A stretch of 64,000 bases of DNA from Flectonema sp. DT1601 (lineage: Eukaryota > Euglenozoa > Diplonemea > Diplonemida > Diplonemidae): assembly GCA_964019425.1 (NCBI GenBank), contig OZ025780.1, positions 1,816,001-1,880,000 of the forward strand. The letters are read 5' to 3'. This document shows, piece by piece, positions 9,831 to 18,881 of this stretch (its first letter is position 1; every line of letters begins with the position of its first letter). The position numbers were made by a program, and so were the translations under genes. The notes beneath the pieces are model-generated. The model worked only from the letters and a program-made list of their open reading frames with translations, ran no database searches and was not told the origin of the DNA.

Positions 9831-10419
9831 GCTCGAGTGTGTCAGGTTTGCTGACCTCGTAATGGCTTGGGTGAATGAAGCAGCCAGTTCAGCGGCTGAC
9901 TTCATGTTCTCTGTACTTTCTCTGTTTGATCGGTTTCTCTTGTTTTCGAGAAGCGTTCGCTCCGAACTGGAGGCATGTTTCCTTTCTTTTTTTGCTGGAC
10001 CCATTGGTGCTTATCGCTCGGTCGAGGCAGATCTGAAGTCTGCGTCCGAGGTGATTCGCGGGGGGTTCGGGAAAGTGGTTGCATGTACGGAGATTGCTGA
10101 CCAGAGTGTTAAGCTGTTTTGCATCAATCACCGGATTGATCAGAGCAAGAAACACTTGGAACGCATCTTCAGGGGATGGAAAGTCGAGGCGGCAGCCGTA
10201 GTCAATAAAGTTGACATTAAGTATTTGTTTGAAGCTGTCGCCGCGCTTTCCGATGCCTGTTCTTTTCTTCTTTGGATTGTTTTGTTGTTGGTATTGCTCT
10301 CCTTTGAAATTGTCAATTTCTTGGGTTTGTTTGCCGGCATGAGTAGCGGAGAAAAAAGGAAGTTTCGGCTTGCGCAGCAGCTGTTTGCGGCTTGTGTTTT
10401 TCATGTTTGTTGTCGTTAA
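9772..10419 (+). CDS. unknown membrane protein, part 2 (overlapping frame)
   Basis: 215 residues in the +1 frame relative to the upstream ORF, and open well upstream of its first ATG. Long amphipathic helices (rich in Phe, Ala, Glu) lead to a strong hydrophobic segment near residues 170-190 (SFLLWIVLLLVLLSFEIV), then a short basic Cys-containing tail. The helical style continues the preceding ORF, so I read this as the second half of the same gene. The joining event is not visible, and a sequencing indel is possible. Confidence 0.45.
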   Translation: MQFTAMQVPRGPRVFAAALELECVRFADLVMAWVNEAASSAADFMFSVLSLFDRFLLFSRSVRSELEACFLSFFAGPIGAYRSVEADLKSASEVIRGGFGKVVACTEIADQSVKLFCINHRIDQSKKHLERIFRGWKVEAAAVVNKVDIKYLFEAVAALSDACSFLLWIVLLLVLLSFEIVNFLGLFAGMSSGEKRKFRLAQQLFAACVFHVCCR

Positions 10420-10429
10420 ATAAATTCTG

Positions 10430-10795
10430 TTGTTGTTTGAAAAAAACAGCAGCCCAACAAAAAAAAAAAGCAAAACCAAAACCAAAACCAAAACCAAAAA
10501 AAAAAAAAAAATAATAATAATAAGCGACCTTTGTACCAACTTCCCTTTAACCCAATTAATATGTGCGTATAATTATTCAAAAAAAAAAAAGAAACAAAAA
10601 CGATCGACTCCAACAAAAAAAAAAAAAAAAAAAGAAATTCAAAACAAAAAGAATGTACCGCACACTTTTCTTTTTTTTTTTTTTTTTTTTCCTCCTTTCA
10701 TTTTTTTCATCCATCCTCCTCCTTGTTTTCCTTCCTGTTATGAAGAAAAATACCGTATTAAACTTTGAAGAAAATTAACTAACTCTGCCATGAGA

Positions 10796-10832
<37 letters not shown>

Positions 10833-10850
10833 ATGTTTTTTTTTCGTTTG
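10430..10850. repeat. A- and T-tract low-complexity region after the cassette gene
   Basis: Alternating long A and T homopolymers interrupted by a conserved segment around 10,524-10,575 (GCGACCTTTGTACCAACTTC core) that reappears in every unit, for example at 15,572. A (GA)n tract lies at 10,803-10,830. Probably 3' UTR/spacer. Confidence 0.8.
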
Positions 10851-11111
10851 AAGTTCAAAGAAAAATGGTTCTGTCTTTTTTTTTTTTAGTTGTTTTCTAG
10901 TTTTTAGATGCCGCTTCTTCATTTCTGACAGCTGCAATTGCATTGCTGCTTTTGTGAATTAAGATAGGTGAGATGGATTTCCTTTACACGAACTTCTCTT
11001 TTCTTTTTTTTTTTTCCCCCGACAAGTAGTAGTAGAAAGTACGGGCCATTCACATCTGGGTTAGTAAGTTGTTGTCGTTGTCGTTGTCGTTGTTGTTGTC
11101 TTGTCGTCGAG

Positions 11112-11135
11112 CGAGAGAGTACAACTACTCTCTCG
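11112..11135. other. perfect 10-bp hairpin with 4-base loop
   Basis: CGAGAGAGTA and TACTCTCTCG flank the loop CAAC. It is conserved in the later units (for example 16,073-16,096), where the ~130-base AT-rich insert follows it. Role unknown; could be an RNA structure or a protein-binding palindrome. Confidence 0.6.
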
Positions 11136-11631
11136 GCCGATAGACATTTTCATTTTCATTTTCATTTTTCTCATAACCAACAACAAGAAATTTTCTTTAA
11201 CAACACGGGGACGAGATGTGAATGGTCTTTTGGAGAATTGTGTCGGATTTTATTTTATTTTATTTCATTTTTTTTGCTGGCACACGAAAACTAATAAACG
11301 CACTGAAAGAAGGAAAACCGGAACCCGGAAGTTGCAACTCCGATGCTCTGGCTCTTCACTTCGACGAACAACAAAAGGCTGAAAAGAGAGAATATTATTA
11401 TTTTCTTGATTTGCTTTGAGATTGTGGAGTTTTTGTGTCCAATTTTTCATTTCTTCTTTTCAATTTAACAAAAAATAAAAATAAAGAAACCTTAAAAAAT
11501 TTAAAAAACAAAAAAAGATCCCATCCCTCGGTACCAGTCGCGGAAAAAACGTTTATTTTCTCTTGGCAGTGCACGTCTGGAGAGACGACCTGCAAAGGCT
11601 CTCTCTCTCTGGCATTCACCCATGAGGAGAT

Positions 11632-12008
11632 TGTATACCTTTCTTTACTTTGTTTTTTATACCTTTCTTAACTTTGTTTTGTATACCTTTCTTTATTTGT
11701 TTTGTATACCATTCTTTACTTTGTTTTGTATACCTTTCTTAACTTTGTTTTATATACCTTTCTTTATTTGTTTTGTATACCTTTCTTTATTTGTTATGTG
11801 TACCATTCTTTGCTTTGTTTTGTATACCTTTCTTAACTTTGTTTTATATACCTTTCTTTATTTGTTTTGTATACCTTTCTTAACTTTGTTTTATATACCT
11901 TTCTTAACTTTGTTTTATATACCTTTCTTTATTTGTTTTGTATACCTTTCTTTATTTGTTTTGTGTACCTTTCTTTGCTTTGTTTTGGATACCTTTCTTT
12001 ATTTGTTT
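11632..12008. repeat. 23/24-bp TATACCTTTCTT minisatellite
   Basis: About sixteen copies of TATACCTTTCTT followed by AACTTTGTTTTA or TATTTGTTTTG. Copies begin at 16,731, 21,844, 26,967, 32,068, 37,185 and 42,314 in later units, with a truncated run at 52,371. The array keeps some frames open (Tyr-Thr-Phe-Leu repeats), but I take these as by-products. Confidence 0.9.
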
Positions 12009-12309
12009 CCGCGGGAGGGAAGGCGCACGCTGCCGACCGATCCCCCCGCTCCAATGTTGTTCTCGTTGATGTTGTGGATGTGATGGTCCAGTCTGCTGTC
12101 TTCCTTTTTTTTTTTCCCCTTCTCTTTTCTCTCACTCTCTCGCGGTGGCAAGTGCTCTGGTCTTTTGAGAGGCTGGGAAAAAGGAAAACCAGTTTTGCTG
12201 ATTTTCACCCTTTTTTTTTGTTTTTACTGCGAGAGAGACGGAACGAGAGATACAGAGAGAGAGAGAGAGAGAGTGACAATGCAAAGAAAACAAAACTGAC
12301 CTTTTACGT

Positions 12310-12312
<3 letters not shown>

Positions 12313-12360
<48 letters not shown>
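12313..12360. repeat. (GA)24 microsatellite
   Basis: This tract is the main source of length change between units. Repeat counts in order along the array are 24, 19, 24, 19, 24, 39 and 19, and 13 in the duplicated block (52,779). Confidence 0.95.
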
Positions 12361-12368
<8 letters not shown>

Positions 12369-12416
12369 AAAAAAACAATTTCACCCTGGTTTTGTTTGTG
12401 CTGCTCCTCGATCATA

Positions 12417-12448
12417 GGGATACTCTTGCGGCAGTTGTCGAGTATCCC
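12417..12448. other. perfect 9-bp hairpin
   Basis: GGGATACTC pairs with GAGTATCCC around a 14-base loop. Present in every unit just upstream of the exon at 12,554. Function unknown. Confidence 0.55.
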
Positions 12449-12553
12449 GTAAAAACTACCACAACAAAAACAACAAAAACATTTACCAACTCGATTCTCA
12501 CTTCCTGTTCCTTGGTGAGTTTTAGCAAAAGCTGACCAACTCGACTCACGCAG

Positions 12554-12936
12554 CAGCTGCAGTTCCTCGCCGAGACGGAACCAGCCTCAATGATCCGAGT
12601 TGAGCGCCCACTCAGTTGGTCATCGGAGTGTAGTTATCAGCGGATTTCCTGGTTTCTCGCACAGAGAGCCAGGTTTCCCAACATAGCAACGCTTGTGGCA
12701 AAACTTGTCGTGGGAGGCTACTCGGGATTGGAGGTTGGCAGGTAAATGGGGGAAGCGAATGAAGAGAGGAGGAGACGCACGAGAGAGAATGGCAATATGT
12801 ATGCGAGTGAGCCAGCTGCTGTGCTGCTGTGATTTGATTGGTATTTTTGCTAAGCAGTGTATTTCTTGCTCTGTGAACTGTTTTTGATGTTCAGGACGTG
12901 TTCATATTACTGAGGAAGGAGCCACCATCTGAGATC

Positions 12937-12968
<32 letters not shown>

Positions 12969-13159
12969 GGTGGTGTGCGGTTAAATCTCTAATTTTGGTA
13001 AATGAAATTCAATCTTTTGCAGCAATATACTTATCGTCTCTCTCTCTGTGACATTTTCGATTTAGAAAAAGTAAAATCCTGTGATCAGTACTGCTTTCAT
13101 TCGTCACCCATGTGGGTTGTTGTTGTCTTGTCTTTTTTCTTCTTTTTTTTCGTGCCTGC

Positions 13160-13198
<39 letters not shown>

Positions 13199-13768
13199 GA
13201 TGACGGCCTCACGGCAGTTACAAGTCTTCGGGAGTGGGGGGTTGTGTGATTCCTTCTTCACGCAGGAGTCACGCCCCCCTGGTGAGAAATAATAATAATA
13301 AAACTAACAATGATAATGATAATATTGTACTTTTGTATAGGTACTGTATTGTAATAACGCGATTGTTTTGCAATGTAATCAGTTCACTTTCACATTTCAA
13401 TTCCCCAAATGACCTTCCCGGCGCAACATTTCTTTATTTTCTTTTTTTTAAATAATTTTTATAAACACTTTCTTTTCGTTGATTTCGTACCTTTCTTTTA
13501 AAGTCTAGCGAATGGCATTCCTTCCGTGGTGATTCCCCTGAACGCACAAACAAATACGCCTTGCGTGTCGGGGGGAAAGGTTTTGCCGCTGACTTTAGGT
13601 TATTAATTTGTTGTTTGTTCTGTTAGTTTGTTTGCAATCATTCTTTCTTCTTTTTGTTATCAGGAAGGACATGTCACAAGTGATGTGGTGGAGAGGAAGT
13701 GGGGGGAGGAGAGTAAGTTAAGTGGAAAATGGTACCACTTGCCGTGTGATGGAAGGAGGGATCGTTGA
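12554..13768 (+). CDS. predicted spliced gene, three 3' exons (copy 1)
   Basis: Three pieces join in one frame. Exon 12,554-12,741 follows CACGCAG and ends CAG|GTAAAT; it encodes ~62 residues including RVERPLSWSSECSYQRISWF and VAKLVVGGYSGLEVG. A 16-base exon at 13,266-13,281 lies between CACGCAG and GTGAGA. A last exon at 13,664-13,768, after TTATCAG, encodes EGHVTSDVVERKWGEE...GRRDR and a stop. The phases (2, then 0) agree. Amino-acid composition is protein-like and differs from the low-complexity surroundings. Upstream exons and the start were not found; an ATG at 12,590 gives a 51-codon unspliced ORF. Family not recognised. The gene is repeated in every unit, so conservation among copies proves nothing about coding. 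Confidence 0.4.
12648..12673. other. imperfect hairpin inside the conserved exon region
   Basis: CCTGGTTTCTC opposite GAGAGCCAGG. A longer inverted pair (TGACCAAC at 12,533 and GTTGGTCA at 12,615) lies just upstream. These may simply be part of coding sequence. Confidence 0.3.
13163..13196. repeat. (GTTGTC)5 microsatellite
   Basis: Hexamer repeat counts along the array are 5, 9, 9, 7, 8, 5 and 4, and 4 in the duplicated block. Runs of Val-Val or Asp/Asn-Asn in translated frames come from it. Confidence 0.9.
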
Positions 13769-13868
13769 GAGGGCTTTGCGGTGATGGTGACATGAGAGGG
13801 TGTTTGCAATTTTGTAACTTTTGTATATTTTTCAATTTTTTTTAACAGGAGCTGAACTTATGATGAGG

Positions 13869-14491
13869 TGAGCAGAAGCTTCACTAAACCTCCTCGCGGT
13901 GTGTGTGTATGCATGTATGTGTGTGTTGTGTGTTGTGTATTGTTTGTTGAAACTCTGACGAGTTCTCATTACCCTTTGTGTGTGTGTTGTGTGTTCATAC
14001 GTGTAGTTTGAGTGCTCGTGTGTCTGTGTCAGATGTTTCTGTGAAACTATTTCTTTTGCCTTCCTTGGTTTTACTGAACTTGTTCTTCGTGTTGTGATTT
14101 GTGATTTGTGGTGAAGTTGTTGTGTTGTGTTTGTGTTGGAATTAAGTGTCGTGTTGTTTAACTCTGATGAGTTCTTATTGTGGTTTGAGTGCTCGTGATT
14201 TTTGCACGTGTTTCGTTTTTGAGTGCCCATTGGTTTGTGTGTGTCGCGTGTCCCGGGGGGTGGGGATGTTTGATGTGTGTGTGGAACTATTTCTTATTGA
14301 TTGTTAACCATAAATCTGCTTTTTAAGATTTTACACCTTTCCTTGATTGAACTGAACTTGCTTCGTGTTGTGATTTGTGGTGAAGTTCGATAAGTGACGT
14401 GGGAGTGGAATGCTTTATGTGGGTATGTTTTTGTTATATCAATATTTCCCGCCTTCAGCCGCAAACAGTTTTTTTTATTAAAAAAAAAAAA
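13869..14491 (+). promoter_or_regulatory. TG-rich leader region of the EGF-protein gene
   Basis: A GT/TG-rich stretch in which a ~200-base segment occurs twice (about 13,951-14,120 and 14,160-14,395), each copy opening with the small palindrome AACTC-TGAC/T-GAGTT and ending TGATTTGTGGTGAAGTT. The first unit (8,592) and the last partial unit (44,6xx) have only one copy. Just before the gene, a pyrimidine-rich CCCGCCTTCAG at 14,449-14,459 is a likely splice acceptor, followed by T and A tracts right up to the start codon. Promoter function is inferred only. Confidence 0.35.
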
Positions 14492-15331
14492 ATGTTCAAC
14501 TCAACATACGTGATGGTGGTCATGATTTGGGCTTTGTCCCACATGATGTCATCGGGAGCAGACACCGTGGTGAAGGTGAAGATGATGACGGAGACCAACG
14601 ACGTTGACGAGTGTCTGTCCGACCCCTGCGGTCCGGAACAGACTTGTTACGACCCGAACACGTCGGCAGAGTCATTGGGCGACTTCAGATGCAGGTGCCC
14701 AATGTACTCGTACGGTTGCGTGATGCAGAATTCTGTACTTGACTTACAGAATGCTGTTGCAACCAACGCCGTGGATTCTATCCGCAAGGTGTACTCTTAT
14801 ACTCTGTCGTACACAACTGTCGATGAGTGCGAGTTACTAAATCCTTGTAACTCCAGACAGACTTGCGTGGATCCGAACACGGCCGGCAACTCTCTAGACG
14901 ACTTCACCTGTGCCTGTGCAGCTGACGATTACTGGTGCTCTGCGGAAATCATTTACGTCGACTGTTGGAACTTCCTTTCTGGTGTCGCCGATTACGCCAA
15001 ACATTGCGTGGGCTTTGTGTGTTACAACTCCGCTCTGCGTGGTGGTCAGGTAGCGTGGATCTGTTTCACTGAGATCCACGGCTACGCACCTCGCCTGACA
15101 AACTTGTTCTGTGGGTACGTCCTCTTTTCGGCCACGTTCACGTGGTTTTTTGGAGCGCGTATGATGCAAGGACGTGGCAACGCCACCCACAACGGGTTCC
15201 GAGCAAGCTTCGTCTTCTTGTTCGCGAGAACCTTTGTCATGTCCTTGTGTCAGCTCCACAGGCTGGTCTGTTGGCTGGCTGCGGTACTCGGCAGAAGGTT
15301 CCGAGGAAGAAGACATCTTCTTGAGGGATGA
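14492..15331 (+). CDS. secreted/membrane protein with two EGF-like domains (copy 1)
   Basis: 279 residues from the ATG directly after an A tract; the upstream in-frame extension lacks an ATG and is out of keeping. Residues 1-24 look like a signal peptide (MFNSTYVMVVMIWALSHMMS). EGF-like domain 1 spans ~37-70 and starts DVDEC, the calcium-binding EGF signature, with a CxDPN...SLGDFxCxC half. Domain 2 spans ~110-142 (VDEC...CVDPN...SLDDFTCAC). After a Cys-rich linker come hydrophobic segments at ~202-222 and ~238-269, probably membrane spans, and a basic end (RRFRGRRHLL). EGF domains usually bind other proteins or surfaces. Secretion and surface display are inferred. Confidence 0.7.
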   Translation: MFNSTYVMVVMIWALSHMMSSGADTVVKVKMMTETNDVDECLSDPCGPEQTCYDPNTSAESLGDFRCRCPMYSYGCVMQNSVLDLQNAVATNAVDSIRKVYSYTLSYTTVDECELLNPCNSRQTCVDPNTAGNSLDDFTCACAADDYWCSAEIIYVDCWNFLSGVADYAKHCVGFVCYNSALRGGQVAWICFTEIHGYAPRLTNLFCGYVLFSATFTWFFGARMMQGRGNATHNGFRASFVFLFARTFVMSLCQLHRLVCWLAAVLGRRFRGRRHLLEG

Positions 15332-15339
15332 ATCTTTTA

Positions 15340-15392
15340 CAACAAAAGAAAAGAAGGAAAACACAATGATCTGATCAAGAAAAAAAACAAAC

Positions 15393-15424
<32 letters not shown>

Positions 15425-15780
15425 CTTCTCGTTCCCCTTTTTCCCCTAAATTATGTTGCGCCGTTTCTTTTTTCTTTTTTTTTTTTTTTTTTGAATGATT
15501 TTCGTTTTGGTTCTTAAAAAGAATAGGCTTTGTCTTCTGTACACAAAAAAAAAACGAAAAAACAAAAAATAAGCGACCTTTGTACCAACTTCCCTTTAAC
15601 CCAATTAATATGTGCGTATTTTTATTCAAAAAAAAAAAGAAACAAAACGATCGACACCAACAAAAAAAAAAAAAAAAAAAAAAGATATCAAAATTTACCG
15701 CACACTTTTCTTTTTTTTCATTCATCCTTCCTGTTTTCCTTCCTGTTGTGAAGAAATACCGTATAAAACCTTGAAGAAAA
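15340..15780. repeat. A/T homopolymer region downstream of the EGF gene
   Basis: Includes an A tract at 15,394-15,419, a T tract at 15,476-15,492 and an A tract at 15,662-15,683, with the conserved GCGACCTTTGTACCAACTTC block at 15,572. The same region follows each EGF gene. Probably 3' UTR and spacer. Confidence 0.8.
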
Positions 15781-16106
15781 TTAACTAGCTCTGCCGTGAG
15801 AGAGAGAGAACCATGTTTTTTTTTCGTTTGAAGTTCAAAGAAAAATGGTTCTGTCTTTTTTTTGAAAGTTGTTTTCTAGTTTTTAGATTCCGCTTCTTCA
15901 TTTCTGACAGCTGCAATTGCATTGCTGCTTTTGTGAATTAAGGTAGGTGAGATGGATTTCCTTTACACGAACTTCTTTTCTTTTTTTTTCCCCCGACAAG
16001 TAGTAGTAGAAAGTACGGGCCATTCACATTTGGGTTAGTAAGTTGTTGTCGTTGTTGTTGTCTTGTCGTCGAGCGAGAGAGTACAACTACTCTCTCGGCC
16101 GATAGA

Positions 16107-16239
16107 TGAGATTAAATAAATGAATAAATATATAAATAGGAAGTAAGAATCGGATACTAATCATTTTTGAGAAGTATTCAGTTGTATTGGACTTCTGAAA
16201 CTAAAAATAAAATAATAATAAAAAACATAAAAAACATTC
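16107..16239. repeat. ~130-base AT-rich insert present in later units, absent from the first
   Basis: It sits between the hairpin at ~16,073 and the ATTTTC repeat. The first unit lacks it at ~11,143. Both possible edges are short repeats, so it could be an insertion in the amplified lineage or a deletion in the first unit. No terminal repeats recognised. Confidence 0.6.
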
Positions 16240-17408
16240 GTTTCATTTTCATTTTCATTTTCATTTTACTCATAACCAACAACAAGAAATTTTCTTTAAC
16301 AACACGGGGACGAGATGTGAATGGTCTTTTGGAGAATTGTGTCGGATTTTATTTTATTTTATTTCATTTTTTTTGCTGGCACACGAAAACTAATAAACGC
16401 ACTGAAAGAAGGAAAACCGGAACCCGGAAGTTGCAACTCCGATGCTCTGGCTCTTCACTTCGACGAACAACAAAAGGCTGAAAAGAGAGAATATTATTAT
16501 TTTCTTGATTTGCTTTGAGATTGTGGAGTTTTTGTGTCCAATTTTTCATTTCTTCTTTTCAATTTAACAAAAAATAAAAATAAAGAAACCTTAAAAAATT
16601 TAAAAAACAAAAAAAGATCCCATCCCTCGGTACCAGTCGCGGAAAAAACGTTTATTTTCTCTTGGCAGTGCACGTCTGGAGAGACGACCTGCAAAGGCTC
16701 TCTCTCTCTGGCATTCACCCATGAGGAGATTGTATACCTTTCTTTACTTTGTTTTTTATACCTTTCTTAACTTTGTTTTGTATACCTTTCTTTATTTGTT
16801 TTGTATACCATTCTTTACTTTGTTTTGTATACCTTTCTTAACTTTGTTTTATATACCTTTCTTTATTTGTTTTGTATACCTTTCTTTATTTGTTATGTGT
16901 ACCATTCTTTGCTTTGTTTTGTATACCTTTCTTAACTTTGTTTTATATACCTTTCTTTATTTGTTTTGTATACCTTTCTTAACTTTGTTTTATATACCTT
17001 TCTTAACTTTGTTTTATATACCTTTCTTTATTTGTTTTGTATACCTTTCTTTATTTGTTTTGTGTACCTTTCTTTGCTTTGTTTTGGATACCTTTCTTTA
17101 TTTGTTTCCGCGGGAGGGAAGGCGCACGCTGCCGACCGATCCCCCCGCTCCAATGTTGTTCTCGTTGATGTTGTGGATGTGATGGTCCAGTCTGCTGTCT
17201 TCCTTTTTTTTTTTCCCCTTCTCTTTTCTCTCACTCTCTCGCGGTGGCAAGTGCTCTGGTCTTTTGAGAGGCTGGGAAAAAGGAAAACCAGTTTTGCTGA
17301 TTTTCACCCTTTTTTTTTGTTTTTACTGCGAGAGAGACGGAACGAGAGATACAGAGAGAGAGAGAGAGAGAGTGACAATGCAAAGAAAACAAAACTGACC
17401 TTTTACGT

Positions 17409-17457
<49 letters not shown>

Positions 17458-17642
17458 AAAAAAACAATTTCACCCTGGTTTTGTTTGTGCTGCTCCTCGA
17501 TCATAGGGATACTCTTGCGGCAGTTGTCGAGTATCCCGTAAAAACTACCACAACAAAAACAACAAAAACATTTACCAACTCGATTCTCACTTCCTGTTCC
17601 TTGGTGAGTTTTAGCAAAAGCTGACCAACTCGACTCACGCAG

Positions 17643-18025
17643 CAGCTGCAGTTCCTCGCCGAGACGGAACCAGCCTCAATGATCCGAGTTGAGCGCCCAC
17701 TCAGTTGGTCATCGGAGTGTAGTTATCAGCGGATTTCCTGGTTTCTCGCACAGAGAGCCAGGTTTCCCAACATAGCAACGCTTGTGGCAAAACTTGTCGT
17801 GGGAGGCTACTCGGGATTGGAGGTTGGCAGGTAAATGGGGGAAGCGAATGAAGAGAGGAGGAGACGCACGAGAGAGAATGGCAATATGTATGCGAGTGAG
17901 CCAGCTGCTGTGCTGCTGTGATTTGATTGGTATTTTTGCTAAGCAGTGTATTTCTTGCTCTGTGAACTGTTTTTGATGTTCAGGACGTGTTCATATTACT
18001 GAGGAAGGAGCCACCATCTGAGATC

Positions 18026-18057
<32 letters not shown>

Positions 18058-18248
18058 GGTGGTGTGCGGTTAAATCTCTAATTTTGGTAAATGAAATTCA
18101 ATCTTTTGCAGCAATATACTTATCGTCTCTCTCTCTGTGACATTTTCGATTTAGAAAAAGTAAAATCCTGTGATCAGTACTGCTTTCATTCGTCACCCAT
18201 GTGGGTTGTTGTTGTCTTGTCTTTTTTCTTCTTTTTTTTCGTGCCTGC

Positions 18249-18311
<63 letters not shown>

Positions 18312-18881
18312 GATGACGGCCTCACGGCAGTTACAAGTCTTCGGGAGTGGGGGGTTGTGTGATTCCTTCTTCACGCAGGAGTCACGCCCCCCTGGTGAGA
18401 AATAATAATAATAAAACTAACAATGATAATGATAATATTGTACTTTTGTATAGGTACTGTATTGTAATAACGCGATTGTTTTGCAATGTAATCAGTTCAC
18501 TTTCACATTTCAATTCCCCAAATGACCTTCCCGGCGCAACATTTCTTTATTTTCTTTTTTTTAAATAATTTTTATAAACACTTTCTTTTCGTTGATTTCG
18601 TACCTTTCTTTTAAAGTCTAGCGAATGGCATTCCTTCCGTGGTGATTCCCCTGAACGCACAAACAAATACGCCTTGCGTGTCGGGGGGAAAGGTTTTGCC
18701 GCTGACTTTAGGTTATTAATTTGTTGTTTGTTCTGTTAGTTTGTTTGCAATCATTCTTTCTTCTTTTTGTTATCAGGAAGGACATGTCACAAGTGATGTG
18801 GTGGAGAGGAAGTGGGGGGAGGAGAGTAAGTTAAGTGGAAAATGGTACCACTTGCCGTGTGATGGAAGGAGGGATCGTTGA
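17643..18881 (+). CDS. predicted spliced gene, copy 2
   Basis: Exons at 17,643-17,830, 18,379-18,394 and 18,777-18,881, with the same splice signals and phases as copy 1. Spans the border drawn between units 1 and 2, which shows that the chosen border is arbitrary. Confidence 0.4.

Larger units (their letters stand above)
8247..13584 (+). repeat. first, divergent unit of the ~5.1 kb tandem array (different cassette gene)
   Basis: From 8,247 to about 8,900 and from about 10,510 to 13,584 the sequence matches the units that follow, but 9,000-10,430 holds a different gene pair in place of the EGF-protein gene. Length 5,338. It lacks a ~130-base AT-rich insert found in later units (16,107-16,239) and has a longer GA tract near 10,803. 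After about 11,210 it is nearly identical to later units. Its variable tracts are (GA)24 at 12,313 and (GTTGTC)5 near 13,164. Confidence 0.9.
13585..18697 (+). repeat. array unit 1
   Basis: Carries (GA)19 at 17,412-17,449, (GTTGTC)9 near 18,253, minisatellite 16,731-17,107. The first unit with the EGF gene; Ala141 allele. Confidence 0.95.

Noticed and set aside
11622-12083. 153-codon open frame of Tyr-Thr-Phe-Leu repeats, in every unit.
   Set aside because: It is translation of the 23/24-bp minisatellite; frames drift and no start context or domain is present.
13302-13340. Spliced-leader-like 39-mer: begins AACTAAC, is 39 bases long, is followed by GT, and a T run lies ~100 bases downstream, in a tandem repeat.
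   Set aside because: Matches known leaders only at the first seven bases and by chance elsewhere. It arises from AATAAT/GATAAT low-complexity sequence and lies within a predicted intron. A check would be whether mRNA 5' ends carry it.
13832-14230. 132-codon antisense frame rich in Thr/Asn/His.
   Set aside because: Low-complexity translation of the TG-rich leader region.
14894-15394. 166-codon antisense frame opposite each EGF gene.
   Set aside because: Shadow of a GC-rich coding region, running into homopolymer sequence; no domain.
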